A stretch of DNA of 64,000 nt, taken from assembly GCF_019448085.1 (NCBI RefSeq), contig NZ_JAGFNZ010000002.1, positions 1-64,000 of the forward strand, written 5' to 3'. Positions within the stretch are counted from its first letter, which is position 1. Each line of letters starts with the position of its first letter. This DNA comes from Caproiciproducens faecalis. GTDB lineage: Bacteria > Bacillota > Clostridia > Oscillospirales > Acutalibacteraceae. Below, in pieces: positions 34,666 through 43,553 of the stretch. Below the pieces are notes generated by a model that ran no database searches, was not told where the DNA came from, and saw only the letters and a list, made by a program, of their open reading frames with translations. The position numbers and the translations under genes are program-made.

Positions 34666-36210
34666 GTGATGGAATTGCTGTTTAGCAAAATGATTGCGAT
34701 ATTATCCGGAAAATTAAAAATAGACCAACAAATAACTAGTAACAACTCACAAATTTATGAGCTGAAAGAGCTAAATCTCCAGTCCGAACTGAACAACTGC
34801 AAAAATGACATTTTGTATTTTGTGCGTGATGCAACCTGTTTGAAAGACGCCGTACCGCAGAATCTTATTTATGTTGAATGTACTTCCGATGAAGTGCGCA
34901 AATGTTTTGTCAACTCCGCACAGGTCGAAGCCGACAGTTTTCAGCCCGCCATGGCGTTTGCCTGCGATCTTCTGAACAGAGCTTACCGGATGCAGGCTCT
35001 GTATTCGTCCATGCTTCATATGATTCTGGACGGAAAAGGAATTTCCGGTATCCTGAGCGATATTGCCGACAGGGCTGAGAGCTCTATTGTAATGATTGAC
35101 ATGAGCGGCAAAATCATGGCTCACTCGTCCCCTTTCCGGCTTCAGAACCCTCTTTGGACACAGAGCGTAAAACAGGGTTACTGCCCAACGGAATTTATGG
35201 AACACATCCGAAAGCTTCGGCAAGAAAAGGGAAAACTGCCGGGTTCCGACCCATATGTCCGCGTCTGCGAAGAGATGCAGCTCTTTTACCTCTGCAGTAA
35301 AATTTCAAAAAACGACACACTTTTCGGTTATATCTTTATGATTCAACCAGACAGCGAATTTGGTGCGGACTGCTATGAGATGCTGTCCATCGTCAGCAAA
35401 GCGCTGACGGAAACGACGCTGAAGCATCAAAATAAAATCACCCTGCAATCACACCTTTACGGTGAAATGCTGACGGACATGCTAAACGGAATTTCGGAAA
35501 AGCAGGCGGAAACCCGCATTCATGTCAGTGAACTCACGTTTCCCAACTATATGCGTGTTCTGACGGTCAAGCCGCTTTATTACCACGGTGAGGTCAGTCT
35601 GGCCGCGTCCATACAGCCCCAACTCGAAACGATTTTTCTGGTTGAACAGAGTATTGTCTACCAAAAATCGATTGTGCTGATTATCGGAGTGAAAAAAGAC
35701 CGGACAATCCCTCCGGAGCAATTGGAACAGCTCCGGGCGCTGTGTGCGCAGAATTACCTTTTGGCCGGTATCAGCAATTCCTTTTCCAATCCGACGAAAT
35801 TCCCGGAATATTACCGTCAGGCGGAAAAGGCCGTGATTCTCTCGCAGAGAATGGATGCGGACGGTTTTATACACAGCTATGTGGATTATGCTTTTTTTGA
35901 TATGCTGGATAACCTTCCCGAAGAGCTGCGGCTCATGCGCTACTGCCACCCGGCTCTTCCTCTTCTCAGGGAATATGACCGGCAGAAGGGCACGAAACTG
36001 TACGAGACTCTGCGCTCCTTTACGCTTACCGGCTTTAATCAGAACCGAACGGCAGAGCTTCTCTTTCTTCACCGCAACACGCTGAACTACCGTCGGCAAA
36101 AGATTATGCAGCTTTGTGGAATTGATCTTGAGGATTCTCAGACTAAATTCCTGCTGAGCTACTCTTTTGCCATTGATCTTTTTCTTGAGAAAAACACCCT
36201 GTATTCATGA
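34666..36210 (+). CDS. PucR/CdaR-family transcriptional regulator
   Basis: A 514-residue regulator with a GAF-like sensor region (AESSIVMIDMSGKIMAHSSP around residue 145) and a C-terminal HTH_30 domain: YDRQKGTKLYETLRSFTLTGFNQNRTAELLFLHRNTLNYRRQKI. The PucR and CdaR families activate catabolic genes for purines, sugar diacids and other organic compounds. Translation could begin at GTG 34666, ATG 34669 or, with the best ribosome-binding spacing to GAGGTGA, TTG 34675. It is divergent from the flavoprotein operon, which is its most likely target, with a 162-base shared control region. Confidence 0.85.
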   Translation: MMELLFSKMIAILSGKLKIDQQITSNNSQIYELKELNLQSELNNCKNDILYFVRDATCLKDAVPQNLIYVECTSDEVRKCFVNSAQVEADSFQPAMAFACDLLNRAYRMQALYSSMLHMILDGKGISGILSDIADRAESSIVMIDMSGKIMAHSSPFRLQNPLWTQSVKQGYCPTEFMEHIRKLRQEKGKLPGSDPYVRVCEEMQLFYLCSKISKNDTLFGYIFMIQPDSEFGADCYEMLSIVSKALTETTLKHQNKITLQSHLYGEMLTDMLNGISEKQAETRIHVSELTFPNYMRVLTVKPLYYHGEVSLAASIQPQLETIFLVEQSIVYQKSIVLIIGVKKDRTIPPEQLEQLRALCAQNYLLAGISNSFSNPTKFPEYYRQAEKAVILSQRMDADGFIHSYVDYAFFDMLDNLPEELRLMRYCHPALPLLREYDRQKGTKLYETLRSFTLTGFNQNRTAELLFLHRNTLNYRRQKIMQLCGIDLEDSQTKFLLSYSFAIDLFLEKNTLYS

Positions 36211-36247
36211 TCGGTATCAATCGCTTCTGCCCTGTGAAAACATAGTT

Positions 36248-36297
36248 AAAACGGCATGTCGCAATTCGAGTTTGTTCGAAAAGCGGACATGCCGTTT
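36248..36297. terminator. hairpin between convergent pucR-like and surface-protein genes
   Basis: AAACGGCATGTC pairs with GACATGCCGTTT; an inner TTCGA/TCGAA stem lies in the loop, and a T-rich stretch follows. It sits between two convergent genes. Confidence 0.75.
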
Positions 36298-36333
36298 CTT
36301 TATGATTTTATTTAGATGAGTCTGGTATTATTC

Positions 36334-39318
36334 TTATCCTACCGTGGCAACAAAAATCCTTGTACCGTTTACATAGATTCCGGCTGCTGAACCTGCCGCA
36401 CCGGCGGACGTGATTCTGTAGAGATAATCGTTTCCTGATTTTCCGACATTGGCAAGGCTGAAGGTTGAAGATCCGACAGCAACAGCCGGTGCCGTTGCGG
36501 AGGTAATTTTAAAGGTATAGGCGCCTTTCACGGTTACGTCCATCGTTGTATCGGTCGTGAAAGAAGCGCCCTTTACCGTGGCGACAAAAATCCTTGTTCC
36601 GTTCACATAGATTCCGGCTGCCAAGCCTGCCGCGCCGGCGGATGTAATTTTGTAGAAATAATCATTGCCGGATTTGGAAACATAGGAAAGCTGGAAAGAA
36701 GAGGAACCAACGGTAACGGCCGGAGCCGCCGCCGAGGTAACCCTAAAGGTGTAGGAACCGTTCACAGCCAAATCCATAGTGGTATCGGTTGTGAAAGCAA
36801 TTCCTTTTACTGTTGCGACAAAGATTTTATTCCCGTTCAGGTAGATCCCTGTTGCGGAACCGGTGGAGCCGACTGCGGTAAGCCGGTAGAAGTATTCATT
36901 TCCGTTCTGGGAAGCCAGTACCGCTGTAAACACGCCGTTTGTACCGGTAACAACGGAAGGCGTGGACGATGCTGTTACTTTCATAAGGTAGCTCCCGCCC
37001 TTCTCGACCGAGAGAGCGGCATTTGTGTCGGAAACTGCGGTCGGAGTTGGAATGGCGGTGACAGCGCAGCTGGCGGCGCCGTAATCGTCCATTTCATAAC
37101 CGTCCGCGTCGTAAAGGACTGCGGTCAGGGTCGCTTTGTTTTCCGATGCGAAAACCGGGTCCACATTGTTAACCTTTACGGTTGCGGAAGCGCCGGAGGA
37201 AGCGAGTTCAAATATCTCGCTGCTGCCGTCAAGCTCCCAAACAACTTTCGCCCCGCTGGGGATAGAGGTGCCGACCGGATAAGCGCTTGCGGTGAATGTC
37301 TCTGAATAGCCCTTGGCAATACTGGAAGATTCTTTATTCATGACAAGACCGGCAAAAGAAAGAGACGCGATTTTAAAAGTATCGATTGAAGTGCCTGTTG
37401 TTTTTGCAAGTGTGAATCCAAAGGTGTCGAAATCGTCCTCATCGACGGCATCTGAAGCGGCCTTAAAGACTGTGGTGCCGACCGCAAAGGTTTTGTCGGT
37501 CAGCTTCAGTGTGATCCCGTAGATACTGTCGGTTACATAAAGATTTCCGGCCGCAATCCTCATTGTACCGTCCCCGTCAATCGTATCTGCCGTGACCATC
37601 CCGTCAAATGTCAGAACGGTGTCGGAGTCCAGGGAAATGGTGTCAATTGTAACAGCGCCGCTGACGGTTGCTGCCGTGTCCTCGCTCTGAGCATCCATCG
37701 TTCCGTTTACCGCGTTGGCAGGAGCGGGAATCGTTCCGGTGAAGGCTTTGCTGTCATCACCGACATATACCGTTGTTTCACGGTAATCGAGGTCGATGGC
37801 ATTCACGTTAACGCTGTCCCCGACGAGTGTGATGGAGCCGTCCGCGCCTGACTTAACACCGGCGGAGGTAATTTTGGATTCCTTAGAAGACATAAAGATG
37901 TCCCGGGCGGAAATCTTTCCGGTTACGACCGGAGTATCCGAATCATTCGCGGTAATGGTAACAGTGCCGTTGGCATTGATTGTTCCTGTTGTGCCTGCGT
38001 TTACGGTCACGTTGCTGTCCGAATCAACCGTTTCATCGGTAACATCAATATTTCCGACTTTTCCGCCGCCGATCAAAACCGCGTTTCCGTCCGGTGTAAC
38101 CGGTGCGCCGCTTGTTTTAATATTGCCGACGGTACCGTCCGTAACTTCAACGGTGCCGTTTTTTACATCGATGGAACCGACTTTTGCGTCACTGATTTGG
38201 AGATTTCCGACGCTGCCGGAAATTTTCTGCACACTGGTTTTCTCCTCCACATTCACGCTTGCGGTGCCTTGCGGGAATACCACTTCGCTGTCTGTGACAT
38301 TGGCTGTTCCGGAATTTGCATTGCCGGTCAGCATCGTTTTTCCGTCCGTTCTCTTAATGGTAAAAGCGTTGCTGTCCGGCAGTAAGGTTGCCGCGTCGGC
38401 TTTTTTATCAATTTTTGTTTTTAAAGTATAATAGTCGCTGGAACTGGTCGAGGCCTTGTAGGTGGAACCGTCCGCAACCAGCTTCTTCACGGTAACACTT
38501 ACGTTCATGGTACCGGCGTCCTGTGTATACAGATGGGTTTCGGAAGAAAAGTTTCTACCCACGGTAACGGTCGGGAACTGGGTAAATGCCGAAGCCGTGT
38601 CGGAAACCGAAACATGTGCATCACTGCCCGTCACGCTGAGGCTATAGGCGTTTCCATTTGTAATGCCGGAGGTTGCCGCGGTTAAGTCGGCAGCCTCATA
38701 AAGTGCCAGCGCGGAATCAGAGCTGGGCTTTGCTTGATAGATCCCGAGCGTTTTTGTGTAGTTGGCGGTTTGGGCAAAGGTTTCAAAATTGGAGAAACCG
38801 GTGCCGGGCTCTTTTGCTGTGAAACCTGAATCATATTCGCCGAAAACGATCTGATCCTTGTCGTAAACATATACAGTAAGGTTGTTTCTGGCTTTCACCG
38901 TATAATCATTTCCGTCTTCGTCTGTGCAGCTGCCTTCATAAAGAACGGAAATGACCTCTTTGCCGGAAGCCGAGCTGCTTTTCAGCTTCAGGGTCGCCAC
39001 ATCGGTGGAGCTGTCTGTCTTTAACGAAACAAGACTGTCGCCGGAAATATGGGCGATGGCGGTAATTTTTTCGTCGTCGACCGTCTGATGGTCCGTTGTT
39101 TCAAAAAGGAAATCACTGCCGCTGTTAAGCAGGAAATCCGTAAGGTTGGCGGTATTTACCGTACCGCCGTTGACAAGATAAATTGCGTCTTGATTGGTGC
39201 CGCTGATTGCACCGGTCGTTGACCTGGTAGCCGCCGTGGCAACGACGGATGAAAAGCTGCTGATAATCAGCGCAGAAGAAAGTACAATAGAAAGTACTTT
39301 TGCTGTAAATTTTTTCAT
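36334..39318 (-). CDS. large secreted surface protein with beta-helix-like middle and C-terminal repeats
   Basis: A 994-residue protein with a signal peptide (MKKFTAKVLSIVLSSALII then SVVATAAT). The middle part (about residues 370-480) repeats short VGNI-D/GTI-like rungs, for example KVGSIDVKNGTVEVTDG and TGTINANGTVTI, as in beta-helical surface proteins. A bacterial Ig-like stretch follows (SSSIAKGYSETFTASAYPVG...). The last 240 residues are three repeats of about 79 residues, each ending in GIYxNGxxIFVATVKG. There is no LPXTG or S-layer motif, so the mode of wall attachment is unknown. It is downstream of, and co-oriented with, the ECF sigma/anti-sigma pair and may be one of its targets. 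Composition is rich in T, S, V and D. Confidence 0.75.
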   Translation of the reverse strand: MKKFTAKVLSIVLSSALIISSFSSVVATAATRSTTGAISGTNQDAIYLVNGGTVNTANLTDFLLNSGSDFLFETTDHQTVDDEKITAIAHISGDSLVSLKTDSSTDVATLKLKSSSASGKEVISVLYEGSCTDEDGNDYTVKARNNLTVYVYDKDQIVFGEYDSGFTAKEPGTGFSNFETFAQTANYTKTLGIYQAKPSSDSALALYEAADLTAATSGITNGNAYSLSVTGSDAHVSVSDTASAFTQFPTVTVGRNFSSETHLYTQDAGTMNVSVTVKKLVADGSTYKASTSSSDYYTLKTKIDKKADAATLLPDSNAFTIKRTDGKTMLTGNANSGTANVTDSEVVFPQGTASVNVEEKTSVQKISGSVGNLQISDAKVGSIDVKNGTVEVTDGTVGNIKTSGAPVTPDGNAVLIGGGKVGNIDVTDETVDSDSNVTVNAGTTGTINANGTVTITANDSDTPVVTGKISARDIFMSSKESKITSAGVKSGADGSITLVGDSVNVNAIDLDYRETTVYVGDDSKAFTGTIPAPANAVNGTMDAQSEDTAATVSGAVTIDTISLDSDTVLTFDGMVTADTIDGDGTMRIAAGNLYVTDSIYGITLKLTDKTFAVGTTVFKAASDAVDEDDFDTFGFTLAKTTGTSIDTFKIASLSFAGLVMNKESSSIAKGYSETFTASAYPVGTSIPSGAKVVWELDGSSEIFELASSGASATVKVNNVDPVFASENKATLTAVLYDADGYEMDDYGAASCAVTAIPTPTAVSDTNAALSVEKGGSYLMKVTASSTPSVVTGTNGVFTAVLASQNGNEYFYRLTAVGSTGSATGIYLNGNKIFVATVKGIAFTTDTTMDLAVNGSYTFRVTSAAAPAVTVGSSSFQLSYVSKSGNDYFYKITSAGAAGLAAGIYVNGTRIFVATVKGASFTTDTTMDVTVKGAYTFKITSATAPAVAVGSSTFSLANVGKSGNDYLYRITSAGAAGSAAGIYVNGTRIFVATVG
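36337..37047 (-). repeat. three tandem ~237-bp repeats coding the C terminus of the surface protein
   Basis: The two copies nearest the 3' end (36337-36573 and 36574-36810) are closely similar. The third (36811-37047) is more diverged. Each encodes FTTDTTMDxxVxGxYTFxxTSA, SGNDYxYxITSAG and GIYVNGTRIFVATV-like segments. Copy number could vary by recombination. Confidence 0.75.
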
Positions 39319-39435
39319 TCTTCAAATCCTCCTGATTGAGTGTTGTTGGTAAATTAAATGGTAAGTTTGGTAATAATTTTTTCGGAAGCAGGTCGGTTCA
39401 ATGCCGCAGCCGTGCTCCATGTGAGCTGACTCAGC

Positions 39436-40500
39436 TTACTGCGGTAACTTGCTGTCGTTGTTGATGGCTGAAGAGGAGGAAGAGGAGCGACTGCCGGTTT
39501 CTGTGCTGCCGGAGCTGCTTTGCGTCTGAGAGGATGTAATCCCGTTTTTACTGGAAGCGGGCTGTGAATCTACTTTTTCCGGGTCACCGGATGAATCGGA
39601 AACACTGTCTTTGCCCGATTCACCGGAAGAAACCGGGGAATCCTCATCGTCCGTCTCATTGGCTGTATCCTGTGTATTTTTGTCAACGGCTGTGCCGGAT
39701 GAACTCGGCGCATCTTGGCCGTCCGCTTCGTCGATAGCGGTGTTGTCATCCTCCGGAGCGGAGCTGTTGGCTTTGGCTAACTTTTTCAATTCGTTGATCC
39801 TTTTCATAATATCCTTTACTTTGGCATCTTTGTATTCACTGACAGTGACGGAAGGATCAAGCGCCTGCAGCTTTTGTATTAAACTCAGTTTACCCGGAGT
39901 AAGGGCGAGCTTTTTAGCTTCGTCCCGTTTTTCCAGCGGAACGTGATCCTTGCTGATCGTTGCGGTCTTACGCTCTGATTGTATTGCCGTTTCTGCACCC
40001 TGTGCCGCGGCGTTTTCCAGTTCGATCGCGGTCGAAGCATCGTCGGTTTCAGAGGTCACGGAAATGACCGTTGACCCGTCTTGCGCGACAAAGCCCTTCT
40101 GCGCGGCTGACTTCACCAAAGTATGGACAGCGCTTTTGACATCCGCATCCATGATGTTTTGCCCGTTCAGAATCGTTGTTCCGTCGCTGTTATAAGCGGT
40201 TGCGGACACGATTCTCCCCAATCCATTTACGCCCAGCTCCACACTGGGGTTAATGTCAAGACTTAAATAGGAAGCCGGAGTTTTATAATAGGCAACCGTG
40301 GCCGCAGACATTGCGCACACAAAGAAAACGGTACAGGCGGCAATAACGACCCTTTGCCTCACGGACCGTGCGGACCTGCTTTTGGTTGCAGCGGGCGATG
40401 CATTTAAACTGGCAATAAGGTAAGCTTTTGTGTTCCTTTTCAGATCTTCCTTGGCACGGATATGGTTCATAGCGGCCCTAAAAATAGTTTCCATCATCAA
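39436..40500 (-). CDS. RsgI-like transmembrane anti-sigma factor
   Basis: A 354-residue type II membrane protein. Residues 1-49 are cytoplasmic and basic, a single membrane helix follows (VVIAACTVFFVCAMSAATVAYY, about 50-71), then an extracytoplasmic domain starting YLSLDINPSVELGVNGLGRI. The N-P inside DINPSVEL is the site of autoproteolysis known from RsgI proteins. A long Ser/Thr/Asp-rich tail (about 240-354) with QSSSGSTETGSRSSSSSS probably spans the wall. It overlaps the ECF sigma gene by 23 bases, the standard arrangement for a sigma factor and its inhibitor. Signal and protease are unknown. Unlike cellulosomal RsgI proteins no carbohydrate-binding domain is visible. Confidence 0.82.
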   Translation of the reverse strand: MMMETIFRAAMNHIRAKEDLKRNTKAYLIASLNASPAATKSRSARSVRQRVVIAACTVFFVCAMSAATVAYYKTPASYLSLDINPSVELGVNGLGRIVSATAYNSDGTTILNGQNIMDADVKSAVHTLVKSAAQKGFVAQDGSTVISVTSETDDASTAIELENAAAQGAETAIQSERKTATISKDHVPLEKRDEAKKLALTPGKLSLIQKLQALDPSVTVSEYKDAKVKDIMKRINELKKLAKANSSAPEDDNTAIDEADGQDAPSSSGTAVDKNTQDTANETDDEDSPVSSGESGKDSVSDSSGDPEKVDSQPASSKNGITSSQTQSSSGSTETGSRSSSSSSAINNDSKLPQ

Positions 40501-40978
40501 AACCTCTCAATTTGTTCTTTAAAATTGCTTTCGCCCTTCGTAGATGTGTGTGAATGGTATTCTGATTTCTGCCAAGAATCGTTGCAATTTCAGGAACGGA
40601 ATAGTCCTCAAAATAGAAGAGATAAATAACATTTCTATATTTCTGCGGAAGAGATAACACTTCACGCAGTACACCCTCTTCGGATTTATCCTCTATGGGA
40701 ATTTCTAAATTGTCGATGGAACAAGTATTTTTACGGAAAAAGCTTTTGTGGAAATCCTTGCATTCATTGATCGTAACTCTGCAGAGCCATGCCTTTTCAT
40801 GCGTGTCGTTTTCAAATGGTTTTTGATACTGCAATAGTTTTAAAAAGACATTTTGAAAAATGTCTTCCACATCCGCTTCATTCTTGAGATACATAAAGCA
40901 TATTCTTCGAACCATATCGGAATATTTGTCGAGAGCTTCTGTTACAACATCGTTGGTACCGGACGATGTTTTTTCCAT
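40478..40978 (-). CDS. ECF-type RNA polymerase sigma factor
   Basis: A 166-residue sigma-70-family protein. Region 2 reads YLKNEADVEDIFQNVFLKLLQYQKPFENDTHEKAWLCRVTINECKD, and region 4 LPQKYRNVIYLFYFEDYSVPEIATILGRNQNTIHTHLRRAKAILK. There is no region 3, as in ECF factors. The ATG at 40978 has GGGAGG 8 bases upstream, better than the ATG six codons before. It is the first gene of a unit with the RsgI-like anti-sigma factor, and probably directs transcription of itself and of surface genes such as that at 36334. Confidence 0.9.
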   Translation of the reverse strand: MEKTSSGTNDVVTEALDKYSDMVRRICFMYLKNEADVEDIFQNVFLKLLQYQKPFENDTHEKAWLCRVTINECKDFHKSFFRKNTCSIDNLEIPIEDKSEEGVLREVLSLPQKYRNVIYLFYFEDYSVPEIATILGRNQNTIHTHLRRAKAILKNKLRGFDDGNYF

Positions 40979-41135
40979 TTCATTTCCTCCCTTCATTACT
41001 ACATACGATTGAAAAGAACAAAAACTTTCAAAATTCGGTAAAGTTTATACAATTTGCATTCCAGTATATAGCACCCCGCTAAAACAGATCTGCTTATTCA
41101 GAGCGATTTCCGAGTCAAGAGCAGACGGTTTTGTT

Positions 41136-41174
41136 AAAAAAAGAGGGAGAAGTGTTTCTCAACACATCTTCCTC
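41136..41174 (-). terminator. terminator after the PAP2 gene
   Basis: GAGGGAGAAGTGTT and AACACATCTTCCTC form a stem with two mismatches and a TCTC loop. Read on the minus strand, seven U follow. The rest of the 300-base gap 40979-41289 shows no gene. Confidence 0.65.
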
Positions 41175-41289
41175 ATTAAGGATCTTCTCTGGGAGCTGCC
41201 TATACCATTTTACCGTCAAATTTAACCCAAGGTCAACTCCAATATTTACCGCTTTCCCTGCTTTCCGGGCCGAACCGCAGGAAACATCA

Positions 41290-41784
41290 TTATAAAAGCC
41301 AGAATCCGATGATTCCGATCAAAAGGCTGAACGCAACACCGGCGGCCACGTCCCTGGGAAAATGGATTCCGGCAAGGGGACGAATCACGGAGATCAGCAG
41401 CGCAATCACCGACATGGCAAAGCCGGCAGGCGGCCAGATATACCAGCAGGCAACCGCAATAATGGTCACCGACGCGACATGGCGGCTGGGGAAAGATTGC
41501 CCTTTCTTTTCGCGGGGAATCAATGGCTCTATCCCCAGTTTTTCATAGGGCCGCGGCAGATTCCAGCGCTTTCGCACAACGGTCACCGTACCGAAAACGG
41601 CGGCGGGTATCAGCAGTGCCTTGAAAAACCGCCCGTCTCTCCGGATTGCCAACATCGCCAGCAGAGCGGGATACGCGCAGTAGACAATACGCGGCAGCCA
41701 GAGGTTCAGTATCTTCATGACGTTTAACCATCCCGGCCGGAGTAAAAACCATTGTCTGATCTTGTCATATTGTTCTTTTTTCAA
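41290..41784 (-). CDS. PAP2-family phosphatase
   Basis: About 164 residues with four or five membrane helices. All three phosphatase signatures are present: KRWNLPRPYE (K-x6-RP type), FPSRHVAS (PSRH) and RPLAGIHFPRDV (SR-x5-H-x3-D type with P for S). The family dephosphorylates undecaprenyl pyrophosphate, phosphatidic acid or related lipids at the membrane. I choose a TTG at 41784 (AAAGGA 8 bases upstream); a longer frame from GTG at 41847 has no ribosome-binding site. No partner gene is adjacent. Confidence 0.8.
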   Translation of the reverse strand: MKKEQYDKIRQWFLLRPGWLNVMKILNLWLPRIVYCAYPALLAMLAIRRDGRFFKALLIPAAVFGTVTVVRKRWNLPRPYEKLGIEPLIPREKKGQSFPSRHVASVTIIAVACWYIWPPAGFAMSVIALLISVIRPLAGIHFPRDVAAGVAFSLLIGIIGFWLL

Positions 41785-41925
41785 TAGAAAAATCCTTTCT
41801 GCGATTCTCTCACGGTTGATTTCGCGGATAAGTGAGATTGTTCCCACTGTTTGATTGATTCCGTTTCGCCGATAATTTGGGGGCGAATGAGCAAACTAAT
41901 AAAAATCAGTAAAGGAGGAACTGAA

Positions 41926-42222
41926 GTGGATCAAGATCAACCGCAAAGCACACTGGCTCTGAACACACTGGACAATATCCCGTCACCCGCACCAAATGCC
42001 CGAAAGATCACCGGGCTGGTAAAAGAAAGCGGAAGGATAACCGGTTACCAGCTTTCAGACAGCACGGTTCTGGATAAAGCACAGGCTGTTGAGTTAGCCC
42101 GGAAAGGCGAAATTACCGGCGTGGGCATCGCGCACCGGGGCGACACCGAGTATCTCAAGTCGATTCCCGACGGCAGCGACAGCAACAACCTGAGCAACCT
42201 TCCCTCAATATCCCGTTCTTAA
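41926..42222 (+). CDS. DUF3892-domain protein
   Basis: A 98-residue protein. Residues 35-75 match the DUF3892 pattern: ITGLVKESGRITGYQLSDSTVLDKAQAVELARKGEITGVGIAHRGDTEYLKSIPDG. A disordered polar N terminus (DQDQPQSTLALNTLDN) and a Ser/Asn-rich C terminus flank it. Function is unknown; members occur singly or in multiples in Clostridia and Bacilli. GTG at 41926 is preferred, with AAAGGAGG 7 bases upstream. A terminator follows. Confidence 0.8.
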   Translation: MDQDQPQSTLALNTLDNIPSPAPNARKITGLVKESGRITGYQLSDSTVLDKAQAVELARKGEITGVGIAHRGDTEYLKSIPDGSDSNNLSNLPSISRS

Positions 42223-42241
42223 AAATCATAAACCATCCTAT

Positions 42242-42269
42242 CAGGGCGGCTGTAAAATCAGCCGCCCTG
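42242..42269. terminator. hairpin between convergent genes
   Basis: CAGGGCGGCTG pairs perfectly with CAGCCGCCCTG around a 6-base loop, between the DUF3892 and DUF4317 genes. No strong T run follows. Confidence 0.65.
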
Positions 42270-42303
42270 AAATTCGCCATTAGATATACGAAGCGACTCC
42301 CGA

Positions 42304-43434
42304 TCAGGAAATCCGAATGCTGACCCCGTTGACCTCCACCCCGTCATCCGCCCGGATCAGGATGTATTTTGAACCGTTAATCACCCTTGTTTCCAACAAA
42401 TCGCTGCGCTCCGGGTTAACCTGAATGGTCACGTCGGGGGTACGGACCTCGAACTTTTTTGTGTCTACAAGGTTCTGCGGACTGATTGCAACGTCGGCGC
42501 CAAACTCATCGTTGAATTTCTCATCAAAGGCATCCATATTGGACTCGGCAACTCCGCAGGATTTCAGGACGGATTTGACCGTACCCTTGGAAATTGCCAG
42601 AGGGTCAGCTTCTTTATTGGTTTTGTGTACTTCGATCATTTCGCTCAATTGCCCGTGGACCGATTGCAGGACTTCGTAACTGCAGTCGTCCGCAAGGGCT
42701 TCGCCCAGCACGGACTGAAAGGTCTCTTTCTGCGCGGCAGCCGGCATGGGGACGTCGGTCTTAAACACAGCGTCAACAAATTCCGCGTGATTTTCCTTAA
42801 CATCCCTTGAATAGTAGAGAGCGTTATAAATATTGGGACTGCGGTCGTCAAACGCCGGGAAAAGAAAGCCAAGCTCCGGCGGGGAAACCAGCCAGTCGGC
42901 TTTGCGGTTGTGGAACTCATTTTCCACAACATAGTAGCTTAACGCGGGCTGCGTCGGCTTGATTGGGCAGATGCTGCACAGGATATAGGAATACACTTCA
43001 GAGGAAGCGTCGTCCTGTTTTTCCCCGTCCTTGGAGCGGTAAAAGACATCATAGGTATCGTGTGTCAGCAGAATCAGATACTGGCCCTCCAAAGCGATGT
43101 TCTGAATGACCCGCTCAAAAAACGCCTGTACGGCGTCCTCGTTTTTCAGGGAGGAATTCCTCAGTTCCATAAGCAATTGATGTTCTTCCCCGGCGACAAC
43201 CTGCTCAGTGGCAAAAGAAAGATCAATCAGATTTTTCCCCAGGGTTCCGGACAGCGTACGCTTGAGAATGGCCAAAAACTTTTCGGATTCTTCCTGTGAC
43301 ATCAGCGCAAGTGATTGGTCGAATTGGGAAACAATTTCCCGCTTGTCATTGACAAAGCAGCCCCGTATATGGGTAATATTACTCTTGTCCTGCCGAAAAC
43401 GGCGGCGAATTTCAGAAACTTCCTTTTCGTTCAT
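42304..43434 (-). CDS. DUF4317-domain protein
   Basis: A 376-residue cytoplasmic protein of the DUF4317 family, common in gut and environmental Clostridia and without known function. It begins NEKEVSEIRRRFRQDKSNITHIRGCFVNDKREI, the family-typical N terminus, and has GQYLILLTHDTYDVFYRSKDG and FLFPAFDDRSPNIYNALYYS in the middle. The start at 43434 is supported by AGAGG 5-6 bases upstream and by the family N terminus; the frame is open for 26 more codons. It is the gene just past the terminator of the TnpB-like operon but is probably expressed separately. Confidence 0.85.
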   Translation of the reverse strand: MNEKEVSEIRRRFRQDKSNITHIRGCFVNDKREIVSQFDQSLALMSQEESEKFLAILKRTLSGTLGKNLIDLSFATEQVVAGEEHQLLMELRNSSLKNEDAVQAFFERVIQNIALEGQYLILLTHDTYDVFYRSKDGEKQDDASSEVYSYILCSICPIKPTQPALSYYVVENEFHNRKADWLVSPPELGFLFPAFDDRSPNIYNALYYSRDVKENHAEFVDAVFKTDVPMPAAAQKETFQSVLGEALADDCSYEVLQSVHGQLSEMIEVHKTNKEADPLAISKGTVKSVLKSCGVAESNMDAFDEKFNDEFGADVAISPQNLVDTKKFEVRTPDVTIQVNPERSDLLETRVINGSKYILIRADDGVEVNGVSIRIS

Positions 43435-43553
43435 AATAACCTCTTTTAAATATGTAATATCAGTATCGGCTGACTGAGAAAGGGCGGCGGGAAAGATTCT
43501 CTGCTCGAACAAATATTATAGCACATGGCTCCGCAGAGTTCCAGCCATTTGAA

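Noticed and set aside
37796-38431. 211-codon open frame antisense to the surface protein gene
   Set aside because: A long shadow frame caused by the biased Thr/Val/Asp codon use of the real gene; no start signal or homology.
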